A DNA stretch of 64,000 bases, taken from the NCBI RefSeq assembly GCF_023065955.2, contig NW_026623078.1:7636199-7700198 (forward strand), in the 5' to 3' direction. Positions 23,026 through 35,220 of the stretch are shown piece after piece; the stretch's first letter is position 1; the number at the start of each line of letters is the position of its first letter. Under the pieces are notes generated by a model, which did no database searches, was not told the origin of the DNA, and saw only the letters and a list, made by a program, of their open reading frames with translations. The translations under genes and the position numbers were made by a program. This DNA is from Ursus arctos. Taxonomy: Eukaryota > Chordata > Mammalia > Carnivora > Ursidae.

Positions 23026-26000
23026 TTATGTTCTACATATAAGTGAAACCATGTGATAATCGTCTTTCCCTGCTTGATTTATTTCACTTAGCATAATCCC
23101 CTCCAGTTCCATCCATGTTGATGCAAATGGTGGGTATTCATCCTTTCTGATGGCTGAGCAATATTCCATTGTATATATGGACCACATCTTTACCCATTCA
23201 TCTGTCCATGGACATCTTAGCTCCTTCCACAGTTTGGCTGTTGTGAACATTGCTGCTATGAACTCTGGGGTGCACGTGCCCCTTCTTTTCACTACATCTG
23301 TATCTTTGAGGTAAATACCCAGTAGTGCAATTGCTGGGTCATAGGGTAGCTCTATTTTTAACTTTTTGAGGAACCTCCACACTGTTTTCCAAAGTGGCTG
23401 TACCAGCTTGCATTCCCACCAACAGCGTAAGACGGATCCCCTTTCTCCACGTCCTCTCCAACATTTGTTGTTTCCTGCCTTGTCAATTTTTGCCATTCTA
23501 ACTGGTGTAAGGTGATATCTCAATGTGGTTTTAATTTGAATTTCCCTGATGGCTAATGATGTTGAACATTTTTTCATGTGTCCATTAGTCAGTTGTTTGT
23601 CTTCCTTGGAGAAGTGTCTGTTCATGTCTTCTGCCCATTTTTTGACTTGATTAGTTGTTTTTTGGGTGTGGTGTTTGAGAAGTTCTTTGTAGATCTTGGG
23701 TACCAGCCCTTTATCTGAAGTGTCATTTGCAAATATCTTCTCCCATTCCGTGGGCTGCCTCTTTATTTTGTTCACTGTTTCCTTTGCTGTGCAGAAGCTT
23801 TTTATCTTGATGAAGCCCCAAAAGTTGATTTTTGCTTTTGTTTCCCTTGCCTTTGGAGACGTGTCTTGAAAGAAGTTGCTGTGGCCGATGTCAAAGAGGT
23901 TACTGCCTGTGTTCTCCTCTAGAATATTGATGGATTCTTGTCTCACATTGCGGTCTTTCATCCATTTAGAGTTTATCTTTGTGTATGGTGTAAGAGAATG
24001 GTCAGGTATCATTCTTCTATATATAGCTATCCAGTTTTCCCAGGACCCTTTATTGGAGAGAGTCTTTTTTCCACTGGATGTTTTTTCCTGCTTTGTCAAA
24101 GATTAGTTGACCATAGAGCCAAGGGTCCATTTCTGGATTCTCTGTTCTGTTCCATTGGTCTATGTGTCTGTTTTTGTGTCAGTGCCATGCTGTCTTGGTG
24201 ATCACAGCTTTGTTATATAGCTTGAAATCAGGCAACTTGATGCCTCCAGCTTTGTTTTTCTTTTTCAATGTTTCCATAGCGATTCGAGGTTTTTTCTCAT
24301 TCCATATAAATTTTAGGATTGTTTGTTCCAGCTCTTTGAAAAATGGTGGTGGTATTTTGATTGGGATGGCATTGAAAGTATAGATTGCTCTGGGCAGCAT
24401 AGACAATTTAACAATGTTTATTTTTCTGATCCATGAGCATGCAATGTTTTTCCATTTTTTTGTGTCTTCTTCAATTTCTTTCTTAAATGTTCTGTAGTTT
24501 CTAGAATAGAGATCCTTTACCTCTTTGGTTAGGTTTATTCCAAGGTATCTTATGGTTTTTGGTGCTATTGTAAATGGAATCGATTCTCTAATTTCTCTTT
24601 CTATAGTTACATTGTTAGTGTATAGGAAAGCAGCTGATTTTTTGTGCATTGATTTTGTATCCTGCCACATTACTGAATTGCTGTATGAGTTCTAGTAATT
24701 TGGGGGTGGAGTCTTTTCCACATAAAGTATCATGTCATCTGTAAAGAGAGGGAGTTTGACTTCTTCTTTTCCAATTTGAATATCTTTTATTTCTTTTTGT
24801 TGTCTGCTGCTGCTAGGATTTCTAGTGCTATGTTAAACAAGAGTGGCGAGAGTGAGCATTCTTGTCGTGTTCCTGATCTTAAGGCAAAAGTTCTCAGCTT
24901 TTCCCCATTGAGAATGGTATTAACTGTGGGCTTTTCATAGATGGTTTTTATGAAATTAGGGAATATATTTCCTCTATCCCAACACCTTGAAGAGTTTTAA
25001 TCAGGAAACGATGCTGTATTTTGTCAAATACTTTTTCTGCATCAATTGAGAGGATCATATGGTTCTTGTCTTTTCTTTTATTAATGTCTTCTATCACATT
25101 GATCAATCTGCGAATGTTGAACCACGCTTGCATCCCAGAAATAAATCCCACCTGGTTATGATGAATAATCCTTTTAATGTACTGTTGGAGTCTATTGGCT
25201 AAGATACTGTTGAGTATCTTGGCATCCATATTTATAAGGGATATCCTTCTGTAATTCTCCTTTTTGAGGTCTTCGCCTGGTTTTGGGATCAAGGTAATAC
25301 TGGCGTCATAGAATGAGTTTTGAAGTTTTCCTTCTGTTTCTATTTTTTGAAACAGCTTCAGGAGAATAGGTATTGTTTCTTCTTTAAAGGTTTGGTAGAA
25401 TTCCCCAGGGAATTCATCAGGCCTGGACTCTTGTTTTTTGGGAGGTTTTTGAGCACTGCTTCAATTTTGTTACTGGTTATTGGCATATTCAGATTGTCAA
25501 TTTCTTCCTGTTTCAGTCTTGGTAGTTTCCAGGTTTCCAGGATGGCATCCATTTCTTCCAGGTTTCTTAATTTATTGGCATATAGTTTGTTGATAATAAT
25601 TTCTAATAATTGTTTCTATTTCCTTGGTGTTAGTCATGATCTTTCCCCTTTCATTCATAATTTTATTAATTTGGGTCCTTTGTCTTTTCTTTTGGATAAG
25701 CCTGGCCATTGGTTTATCTTATTAATTCTTTCAATGAAACATTGATCTAGTTTCATTGATCTGCTCTACTATATTTCTGATTTCTAGTTCATTGATCTCT
25801 GCTCTAATCTTAATTATTTCTCTTCTCCTGCCTGGCATACGCTTTATTTGTTCTTTTTTCTCCAGTTCCCGACAGTGTAAAGTTAGTTTGTATATTTGGG
25901 ATTTTTCTATTTTTTTTTTTTTTTAAGTGAGGCTTGAATGGCTTAGGACTGCCTTTGCAGTATCCCATAGGTTTTGTACTGATGTGTTTTCATTCTCATT

Positions 26001-26640
26001 GGTTTCCATGGTTTAAGTTCTTCTTTAATTTCCTGGTTGATCCAAACATTCTTTAGCAGGATGGTCTTTAGCTTCCAAGTGTTTAAATTCCTTCCAAATT
26101 TTTTCTTGTGATTGAGTTCCAGTTTCAAAGCATTGTGGTCTGAGAATATGCAGGGAATAATGCCAGTCTTTTGGTATCAGTTGTGACCTGATTTGTGACG
26201 CAGTATGTGTTTTATTCTGGAGAAATTTCCATGTGCGTTCGAGAAGAATGAGTATTCTGTCGTTTCAGGGTGGAATGTTCTGCATATATCTATGAAGTCC
26301 ATCTGGTCCAGTGTGTCATTCAAAGCTCTTGTTTCTTGTTGATCTCCTGCTTAGATGATCTGTCTGTTGCTGAGAGTGGAGTGTTGAGGTCTCCTACTAT
26401 TGAAGTATTATTATTAATATGTTTCTTTATTTTGGTTAACAGTTGGCTTATGTAGTTGACTGCTCCCATGTTGGGGGCATATATGTTTACAATTGTTAGA
26501 TATTCTTGTTGGATAGACTCTTTAAGAATGATATAGTGTGTCCTTCCGTATCTCTTACTACAGTCTTTAGCTTAAAATATGTTTGTCTGATACGAGAATT
26601 GCTATCCCAGCTTTCTTTTGAGGTCTGTTAGCATGAAAAA
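23026..26640 (-). pseudogene. L1 ORF2 relic (endonuclease, reverse transcriptase, C-terminal domain)
   Basis: The longest open piece is 24099-23026 (357 codons), with [29 protein letters not shown] and the usual L1 terminus [10 protein letters not shown]. Upstream pieces: 24670-24179 (163 codons), 25292-24948 (IDAEKVFD motif) and 25552-25358. The catalytic box reads LFTDDMILY at 24750-24720, so both aspartates remain but FADD has become FTDD. Several frameshifts separate the pieces. Confidence 0.93.
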
Positions 26641-27223
26641 TGGTTCTCCACCCCTCACTTTCAATCTGGATGTATCTTTAGGTTCAAAATGAGTCTCTTG
26701 TGGACAGCATAGGGATGGGTCATGTCTTTTTATCCAGTCTACAACCCTGTGCCGTTTCATGAGAGTATTTAGGATGTTTACACTGAGACTGATTACTGAA
26801 CTATATGATTTTATTGTCTTCGCGTTGCCTGTGCAGTCCTTTTTTCTGTAGATTGCTTGTGTAAATTTCTGTTCTATATCACTCTTGGGGTCTTTCTCCT
26901 TTTATAGAATGCCCCTTAATATTTCTTGGAGGGCTGGCTTGGTGGTCCCATATTCTTTCAGTTTCTGCTGGTCTTGGAAGCTCCTTGTCTCTTCATCCAT
27001 TCTGAATGACAGCCTTGTTGGGTACAGTATCCTTGGCTGTATGTTCTTCTCATTTAGTACCCTGAATATGTTTTGCCGGCCCTTTCTGGCTTGCCAGGTC
27101 TCTGTGGACAGTTCTGGTGTTATTCTGATGTTCCTCCCTTCCGTACATAAGAAATATTTTCCCTCTCACTGCTTTCAAGGTTGTTTCCTTGGATCTAAGA
27201 CGTGTGGATTGTACTATTATATG

Positions 27224-27745
27224 TCATGGTGTCGTTCTGTTCTCATCAATCTTGGGAGAGGTCCTCTCTGCCTCTTGGACACGAACGCTTGTTTCCTCCC
27301 CCAGCTTAGGGAAGTTCTCTGCTACAGTTTGCTCAATTATTTCTTCTAGACCTCTCTCTTTCTCCACCCCCTCGGGGATCCCTATAATTCTGACATTGGA
27401 ACGTCTCATAGTGTTATTAATTTCTTTCAGTCTGATCCCTTGGGCTTTAATCTGTTTTTCCCAGACCTCCTCAGTTTCCTCCTTTTCTATTATTTTATCC
27501 TGTAGCTCACTAATTTGTTCTTCTGCCCTGTTTACCCTGGCAGTCAGAGTATCCAGTTTAGACTGTATTTCATTCATAGCATTTTTAAGTTCGGCTTGAT
27601 TAGATCCCATTTCTGTCCTTGGAGGTTCTATATTGTTGCTAATGTTTTTCTGAAGGCTAGATACCAACGTCATAGTTGCTGCTCTGAAGTCTGTCTCTGA
27701 CATCTTGCTTATATCCATATCCATTAGGTCTGTGGCAGAGGCCAC
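27224..27745 (-). pseudogene. L1 ORF1 relic
   Basis: 173 open codons: MDMDISKMSE near the start, a Leu/Glu/Gln coiled-coil segment, then RIIGIPEGVEKERGLEE, ENFPKLGEE and QEAERTSPKID. It ends before the C-terminal domain. Cognate of the ORF1 at 19.0-19.8 kb. Confidence 0.9.
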
Positions 27746-29029
27746 AGTCTCTCATTCTTTTCCTTGTTGGGTGTTCCTCCTCTTAGTCATTCTCTTGAGG
27801 GGTGGTTGAGGGAATGTACAGAGTCCAAAGTATTAACCAAGACCCAAGCACAATGCACCTGTTTTATAGGGTCCATAGGGTTGTCATCTTCTTGTTCTTT
27901 CAGCCTGTCTTTTGGGGGAGGGGCCTGCTGTGCTGTTACTCAGGCAACACTTGTTGGGCAGAGTTGCCCTGCCTCTTGTGGGGTGGGTGGGCTGAATGAA
28001 AACCATTTTTAGGGGGGGCTTTGTTCTCTGGCGGCTTTCCCTGGTGGCTTTCTGCGTCTCTTCTGAGAGTCAGAGCAGAAGTGACAGAACCCAAACTTCT
28101 ATACCAGATCAGAGAAATTTCAGTCTGCTCTTCACTGAGCTCTCCAGGCCACACCGTCTCTGTTTTTTTCTGTACTGCTAAAAACCGCATCCTCTCTGGT
28201 TGTGTGCCCCACTGCTATACTGCTAGGGTGAAGCCCAGGGCCAGGCTCATCTCTGCCCTTTGTGCTTCTAAAACTGCCAGCCATCCCCGGTTTGCATGTG
28301 AGCACCCACGCTACCAGTCTGCCAGTCTGTGCCTGGTCCCCAGCACAGGATACTTTTGCACTCTGGTGTCATATCACCTTTCCAGTGCCAGCTTATGGCG
28401 GCTCCCTCCCCCTTTTGTTTGTCTTCGATATCTGTGTGCAGAATCATGGTTCCCTGCTTCATACCTCAAGACCATTGGAGATATTCTGTTTGTAGAGATC
28501 CAGATATATATTCTTACATCTCAGGCTGGTTTCGCGGGTGTTTAGAATGGTTTGGTAGATATCCAGCTTAATTAAAATAGGGTCTTCTACTCCTCCACCA
28601 TCTTTTTTCCTCCCCTCTGTGAAAGTCTTTTTTGAATATTTTTTCTTATATTTATTTACTCATGACAGATTCTCTTTTGAGAATTAGTTGTCTCAACTTT
28701 TACCCATATTTGTTGGGGTTCCTACAGACTTTCTTATTTATTTATATGCCTATTTCATGTAATAAAACTTTTTTATTTATAGTTATATCACTTATGATAA
28801 TAATTTTGTTGTTTCCTTCCTAATATTAAGCTTCCTTACCTGTCCCTCTCTTATTACTTTAGCTAAAACTTTTATGTCTTTTTTCCTACTCTATTTCCAA
28901 TGATGAGAATAATGCTAGTCATAGTAGACATTCAATAACTCTATGATCAGTGTTGAGTATTAATAATCATCAAGACGTTGTCAGTCTTATGCTCTGTATT
29001 TGAATGAGAGTATGTGTCAGTATATTTCA

Positions 29030-30140
29030 TTTATTTATTCATTCATTAAGATGCATTTATTGAATGTTTACATATGCTATAATAGGCCTTCTGCTAGATA
29101 ATGGGGATACAGTATTCAAAATGACAAATCAGGGTGCCCGGGTGGCTCAGTCAGTTAAGCGTCTGCCTTTGGCTTAGGTCAAGATCCCAGGGTCCTGGGA
29201 TAGAGTCCCGCATCGGCCTCCCTGCTCAGTGGGGAGTCTGCTTCTCCCTCTTCCCCTCCCCCCACTCATGGGCTCTCTCTCTCTCTCTCTCTCATAACGA
29301 AAAAACAAACAAAAAAACCAAAATGACAAAATCATCTCTGCCCTTAAGGAGCTCACAGAGTGGTGGAAGAGAAAGGTAACATAAACAAGCTATAAAGGAC
29401 TCTAGAATATATACAAGTAGAGCTCTGTATGAGGGATGTGAGGACAGTGAGGAGGGCAGTACAACTGATAGGTAGATCAGTAGAGGTGTGTGTGTGCACA
29501 CACACATGCACGCTGGGAAGAGTATAGTTTGAGAGTGTCAAGGGTAGCTTCCTGGAGTTGGTGATCACCTATCCAAGCTATGAGGGCTACATTTCAAAGA
29601 ACAAAGGAAGGGACAATAAGGGCTTGAAGTGGAAAAGAATGAATGAGCAAAGTCCCAAGAGGCCACAATGGCATGGTGGTATAGGGTGTGTGCAGGGATA
29701 TATATAGTGTTAGATGGATGAAGTGGAAATTCTAATGCAGGGGTGGCAGCGTGTGAGGCTGGAGAACCTGTGTACAATGTTATAAAGAGCTGGTATTGAA
29801 TCCTCCCTGCTGTCCTGGAAAAGAGAGATGTGATCTGGTTCACACTTTGACGTTTGTGTAGACTGACTGTAGGAGGCTAGAGTAAAGGCATCTTGGAGGC
29901 TTTGGAAGTGGCTCAAGTGTAAGGAAGATGATTTGGATTAGGGTGGTAAACAGATTTGGGATATATTTTGGAGTCAGAGGCAACATGATTTGCTGATACG
30001 TTTGATGTGCTATGTGAATGAAAGTCAAGAAACAAGGAAGACTCCTAAGTTTTTGGTTTGAGGAAACAAGTGAGTTATGATGCCATGTAGTAAAATGGGG
30101 AGACTTGGATTGATTTTGGGGGCACAATCAATAGTACCTT
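29030..30140 (-). mobile_element. L2 LINE (CR1 clade), antisense, interrupted by a SINE
   Basis: At low coordinates 'tttattcattcattaagatg' is the reversed 3' terminus typical of L2. Towards higher coordinates the minus-strand reading gives QKLRSLPCFLTF and a degenerate transmembrane-free reverse transcriptase end (30127-29840), as in L2 coding regions. The copy is decayed. The SINE at 29132 lies near its 3' end. Confidence 0.65.
29117..29334 (+). mobile_element. Can-SINE with 15-16-bp target duplications
   Basis: Element 29132-29318. CAAAATGACAAATCA (29117-29131) recurs as CAAAATGACAAAATCA (29319-29334). Head 'gggtgcccgggtggctcagt', (CT)n of about ten units, A-rich tail. Confidence 0.96.
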
Positions 30141-30890
30141 CTTGACACCAGCAATAACTAGAGTCCTGAGTAAACATAAAAGAGATTGAGATGCCAAAAG
30201 AGAAACTCTTGTCAGCTGGTCTGGGTTTTCAGTGTAACCCATGTTTGGTAAGTGCCAGAGGACCAATGTAGAACCCATAAGCTTATTCACAGCTGCTTTT
30301 GTTCCTCCTTTATATTTGCCACCTGGATTCTTTGAAACGAAGATGTTGCCAACAATTATTGCAAGGGGTAAAGCAGTGTTATAGATGGAAAGCTTGTTTC
30401 CTGGGTGGTACTGACTTTCTGTTGTGACAGCCAGAAGGGCAGTTTTTTCCCACCCAAATTACAGGATGTCTTGAGAGGAAATAAATAAGAAAGAAAACTA
30501 ATGCAATTAGAAAAGGAAAGAATGAATGCCATGATAGTAATCTGGAAAATCTAAAAAACTAGAAGGGAGGAGAGAACAAAATCAATCATTTATGCTTTCA
30601 TGAGAAAAGAAGAAAAGCAGATATCAGCTGCAGAACAGTTTTCCCTGGGATCTTCATAGGACTACAACCAAAAGGTTCTGCGCTGAAATAACTTTGGGAA
30701 AGGCTACTTAAATATGGACTGGTTGATAGACTGTCAGACTGCTCAGAGTGTAATATGCAAAAGTGCATTGCATTTTACAATAGAGGAAAGCCAAAATGGA
30801 GGGTAATATATAAGCAAATCATGAGCAACAAATGACCACATTTTTCCTAATCTATGAAAATGGGTCAAGAGAAGAAGTAAGGGTAGTGAT
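30141..30890. other. Intronic sequence, no recognised element
   Basis: No repeat named; no splice-bounded open frame. Confidence 0.4.
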
Positions 30891-31382
30891 GTCTCAAAAA
30901 ATGGTGGAGTAGGAAATACTTCCACCTAAACAACTAGTGCACTGGTAGGAACTGAATGTAGTTGAACATTTGTAGCTCCAGAGAAGACTTTGATAAAGAG
31001 TAAATTTGGAGGAATTTCAGCCTTTCAAGTGATAGTAGCTACCATCCCACATCCTCAGCCTTAACGATCCTGGTGCAGAATGCTGGAGCCAGGGTGGGCA
31101 ATATATCAGGGTTGTGTATTGATTGCTGAAAGCTGCTTTTGATCACTGAGGAACTGGCAGAGGCCAGTGGACATTTTTTCAACCCCCACAGGCTGAAGTG
31201 GTTTCCAAGAGATTTAAAGAGACAGTATTTGTCTACTTTCCCCTTTTGGGAGCCAAACATTTAAGGAAATCTTTACCATATCATTAGTTGACCTCAGAGA
31301 TAACGGAACAGAAATAACAGGCACCGCATATGACAAGTAACACAAACCTTGAATAGATAATACTGAAAAGTCAAACAGATGA

Positions 31383-32200
31383 ATGCAGCCCTCAACAAGT
31401 AAGATTCAGCAATCCCTGAAGAATGGGACAATTAAATTTCCAGAGTTACCACAAAATAATACTCAACTGTCCAGTTCTCAACAAAAATTACAAAATACAC
31501 GAAGAAACAGGAAAGAATGGCCCATTAACAGGAAAAAAATAATAATGTGGCAGAAACTGTCACTGAGGAAGCCCAGACATTGGAATTATTAGTCAAAGAT
31601 GTGAAATCAACTGTCTTAAATATGTACCATGAATTAAAGGAAACCATAGATAGAAAACTAAAGGAAATAAGGAAAATAATATGTGAACAAAATGAAAATT
31701 TCAATAGAAATACAGAATTTTTTTTAAAAAAATAGAAATTCTGGAGCTGAAAAATACAGTAATTTAATTTTTAAAATTCACTAGAGAGTTTTGAACCTTT
31801 TGATGCAAACAGCATATTTGAACAAGTGAAACTTTAGATCAGTGAACTGGAAGATAGGACAGTTGAACTTATATAGTCTGAGGAGCAGAAAGAAATAAGA
31901 ATAAAGAGAAATGAACAGCACCCAAGGCACCTGAAAGATACCATCAAATATAGAACATATGCATTATAGGAGTACCAGAAGGAAAAGAGAAAAAGGAAAC
32001 ATGAGAAAAAATATTTGAAGAAATAATGGCCAGAAACCTTCCAAGTATGAGGAAAGGCATAAATATACATATCCAAGAAATTAAACCATCTCCAAGAATG
32101 ATAAACTGAAAGAGATCCACACCAGAACATATTACAGTGAAATTGTTAAAAATCCAAGGAAGAGGGATAAGAGAAAAGGAATTTGTCATGCGCAAAGGAT
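31383..32200 (+). pseudogene. Ancient L1 ORF1 relic
   Basis: Open pieces 31383-31592 and 31547-31735 overlap in different frames; the second has a charged coiled-coil-like segment (NMYHELKETIDRKLKEIRK). Downstream DNA around 31962-32190 decodes, with frame changes, to the landmark order 'GVPEG', 'IMARNLPS', 'INIHIQEIKPSPR', 'KLLKIQG', as in L1 ORF1 RNA-binding domains. Confidence 0.7.
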
Positions 32201-32271
32201 CCTTAAAAAATATTGACGTAACTTGTCTTAAAAAAAAAAATGGGATCATAAAGCAGTTGGATGACATATTT

Positions 32272-32474
32272 AAAATCCTGGAAGAGGGCACATGGGTGGC
32301 TAAGTAGGTTAATCGTCTGCCTTTGGCTCAGGTCATGATCACAGGGTCCCGGGACTGAGCCCCAGGTCAAGCTCCCTGCTCAGTGGGAAGTCTGCTTCTC
32401 CCTCTCCCTTTGTCCCCCTCCAGATGTGCCCCCCATGAATAAATAAATAAAATCTTTTAAAAAATCCTGGAAGA
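32272..32474 (+). mobile_element. Can-SINE with perfect 14-bp target duplications
   Basis: Element 32286-32460, flanked by AAAATCCTGGAAGA at 32272-32285 and 32461-32474. Head 'gggcacatgggtggctaagt', tail 'aataaataaataaaatc'. Confidence 0.97.
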
Positions 32475-33485
32475 AAGAAAAACTCAACCAAGAATTGTAT
32501 GTCTTGCAAAATGATCTTTCAAGAATGGGAGAGAAATTAAGACATTTACAGATAAACAGGAGCCAAGGGTGTTTATTTCCAGTAGACCCGTCCTACAAGA
32601 AATACTAAAGGCAGTCCTTCAGGTGAAATGTTTGGCAACTTGAACCTAAGTAGAAAATGAACACTGGTAAAGGTAACTACAGAAGTAATATAAAAGTCAG
32701 TATTAGTGTACTTTGGGTATTGTTTGTACTGTTTGCTATATTATTTAACATGAAAATGCATGCACTAATAATCATAAATGTATGTTAATGGTAATACAGT
32801 GTATAAAGATGTAGTCTGTGACAACACAATAAAAAGGGGGAAGGGAAGGAGATGTACTGCAGGTGCAAAGTACTTGTATACTATTGAAACTTAGTTGATC
32901 TTTTCCAAAGTAGGTTATTATAAGTTTAAGGTATTAGTTGTAATTTGCAAGGTAAATGTTAAGAAAATAACTTAAAAATATAGACAAAAGAAATGAAGAA
33001 AGAAATTAAAATGTACACTACAAAAAAATCAACTAAATATGTAATTATTAACATTAATATGCAATTATTAATATTGTACTATAAAAATATTGGAGGAACT
33101 AAAATTCAAAAATAAAGTATAAGGTATACAGTAAACAGTAGATAAATGGCAGAAATAAATCCTTCCTTATTAGTAATCACATTAAATGTAAATGGATGGA
33201 ACAAAGCTATTAAAAAGGAGAGATTGGCAGGTTGGATTTCAAAAGAAAAACCAAACAAACAGTGTCTATATGCTGTCTACAAGAGACTCAATTTAAATAT
33301 AAGGTCACAAAGTAGTTGAAAGTAAAAGAATAAAAAAAATATAATTTCATACAAACAGTAATTAAAGAGAACCAGAGTGGATATATTATTGTCAGACAAA
33401 ATAGATTTTAAATTTAAAAAGGCTGAGATTAAAATAGATATTATATATTGATAAAAGGTTCAATACAATAAGATGTAACAATTCT

Positions 33486-33687
33486 AAACATATACAGACC
33501 TGGGGCGCCTGGGTGGCTCATTTGGTTAAGCGTCTGACTCTTGATTTTAGCTCAGGTAATGATCTCAGGGTCCTGATTGAGCCCTGAGTCGGGTTCTGTA
33601 CCCAGTGAAGAGTCTGCTTGAGATTCTCTCTCCCTATCCCTCTGTTCCTCCCTACCCCCCCTCAAATAAATAAACATACACATACCT
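33486..33687 (+). mobile_element. Can-SINE with target duplications
   Basis: Element 33502-33671. AAACATATACAGACCT and AAACATACACATACCT flank it. Head 'ggggcgcctgggtggctcat', with the subtype text 'gtctgactcttgattttagc'. Confidence 0.96.
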
Positions 33688-33939
33688 AACAAAGTAACTC
33701 CAAAAATGTATGAAGCAAACGAAAAGCTGAAGCGAGAAATAGACCTACAATACTTCAATATCCCACTTTCAATAATGGACAGAACAGAAGCTCAATAAGA
33801 AACAGAAGACTGGAACAACACAATAAACCAGTTAGACCTAATAAACATATACAGAACACCACACCCAAACCGCAGAGTGTACATTCTTCTTAAGTGCACA
33901 TAGAACAACCTGAATCAGATGTTAAGCCACAAAACAAGT

Positions 33940-34541
33940 TGTTATGGGCTGAATTGTGTTCCCCCAAAATTCATGTTAAATTTCTCTTTTTTTCAAGATT
34001 TTACTTATTTATTTGAAACAGAGAGAGAGAGAGTGCACACACAAGTGGAAGGGAAGGGTAGAGGGAGAGGGAGCAGTCTCCCCACTGAGCAGGGAGCCCA
34101 ATGTGGGGCTTAATCCCAGGACCGTGAAATCATGACCTGAGCCAAAGGCAAATGCTTAACCATCTGAGCCACCCAAGGGCCCCTCATGTTAAATTTCTAA
34201 GCACTCCTGTACAACTCACAATTTGACAATAGAGATAGGGACTTTAAGAATTAATAATAAGGTTAAATGAAGTCATGTGGTAGAGTCCTAATCCAATATA
34301 ATAGGTGTGCTGTTATAAGGACAGACGGGGATGCATGTGCACAGAGAAGGTGTCATGTGAGGACTCAATGGAAAGGTGGCCATCTGTAAACCAAGGAGAG
34401 AGGCCTTAGGAGAAACCAGACCTGCAGACACTTTGATCTTGGACTTACAGCATCCAGAACTGTGAGAAAATAATTTTCTGTTTTCCAAGCTCCCCAGTCT
34501 GTGGTATTTTGTTATGGTAGCCCTAGGAAACAAAATATACA
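33940..34541 (+). repeat. MLT1-like MaLR solo LTR inserted in the ancient L1
   Basis: It starts TGTTATGGGCTGAATTGTGT, includes 'cagaactgtgagaaaataat' and ends 'ttgttatggtagccctagg' plus a short A-rich end. L1 sequence on either side is contiguous ('ccacaaaacaag' / 'aaatcttaaattt'). It is in the opposite orientation to the LTRs at 0.5-3 kb. A Can-SINE splits it. Confidence 0.88.
33971..34198 (-). mobile_element. Can-SINE, minus strand, with perfect 15-bp target duplications, inside the MLT1 LTR
   Basis: Element 33986-34183. TCATGTTAAATTTCT is identical at 33971-33985 and 34184-34198. (GA)n stretch, then 'catgacctgagccaaaggca', ending 'ccacccaagggcccc'. Confidence 0.97.
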
Positions 34542-35033
34542 AATCTTAAATTTAAAAAAATTCAAATTAAAAAGTGCCTTTTATGTTCACAGTGGAATAA
34601 AACTAGAATTACAAACACAAAGAAAACTGAAAATTAATAAATATGTGGAAATTAACAATACAGTCTTAAACAGCCAATAGGTTAAAGAAGATATCACAAG
34701 AGAAATTAGAAAATACCTTGAGACAAATGAAAATGAAAATAAAACACACCTAAGTTTACAATGCAAAAATACTGTGTCATTAGAAATTTATAAATGTAAA
34801 CATACACCTTAAAATTAAGAAGAAACCTATCTGTACATATTAAGCTACTAAAAGAAAGAAGAGCACACTAAATCCAATGGAACCAGAAGGGTAGACATAA
34901 TAAAATTAGAGTGGACATTTAAAAAAAATAGAGGATAGAAAGAAAGTAGAAAAAATCTGCTAAACTAAGTGTTGGCTCTTTGAAAACATCAAAATAATTG
35001 ACATTTAGCTAGACTCCCTCAGAAAAAAAAAAC

Positions 35034-35220
35034 AGGGGCGCCTGGGTGGCTCAATCAGTTAAGCGTCTGCCTTTGACTCAGGTCATGATCCCAGCATCCT
35101 GGGATCAAGCCCTGCATTGGGCTCCTTGCTCAGCAGGGAGCCTTCTTCTCCCTCTTCCTCTGCCACTCCCCCTGCTCCTCTCTCTCTGTTTCAAATAAAT
35201 AAATAAAATCTTTTAAAAAT
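35034..35220 (+). mobile_element. Can-SINE inside ancient L1
   Basis: 'ggggcgcctgggtggctcaa' head, 'tcccagcatcctgggatcaa', tail 'caaataaataaataaaatc'. Left flank is A-rich, so the duplication is hard to define. Confidence 0.95.

Larger units (their letters stand above)
22783..28616 (-). mobile_element. Near full-length antisense carnivoran L1
   Basis: About 5.8 kb. On the minus strand: 5' UTR (28616 to about 27760, first bases reverse of 'ctcctccaccatcttttttc'), ORF1 (27745-27224 plus remnants), ORF2 (about 26.7 kb to 23.03 kb), and 3' UTR ending in poly-A at about 22790. CpG-depleted relative to the L1 at 16.7 kb, hence probably older. No clean target duplication was found. Confidence 0.95.

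Noticed and set aside
23026..24099. The 357-codon minus-strand frame as a host gene
   Set aside because: Its motifs ([25 protein letters not shown] end) are those of L1 ORF2, and it lies in L1 order between a 3' UTR and the rest of ORF2.
31549..31600. A possible next SPIDR exon ('gcagaaactgtcactgagg')
   Set aside because: It starts like the expected Q-K-L but continues differently, and lies within the ancient L1 ORF1 text.
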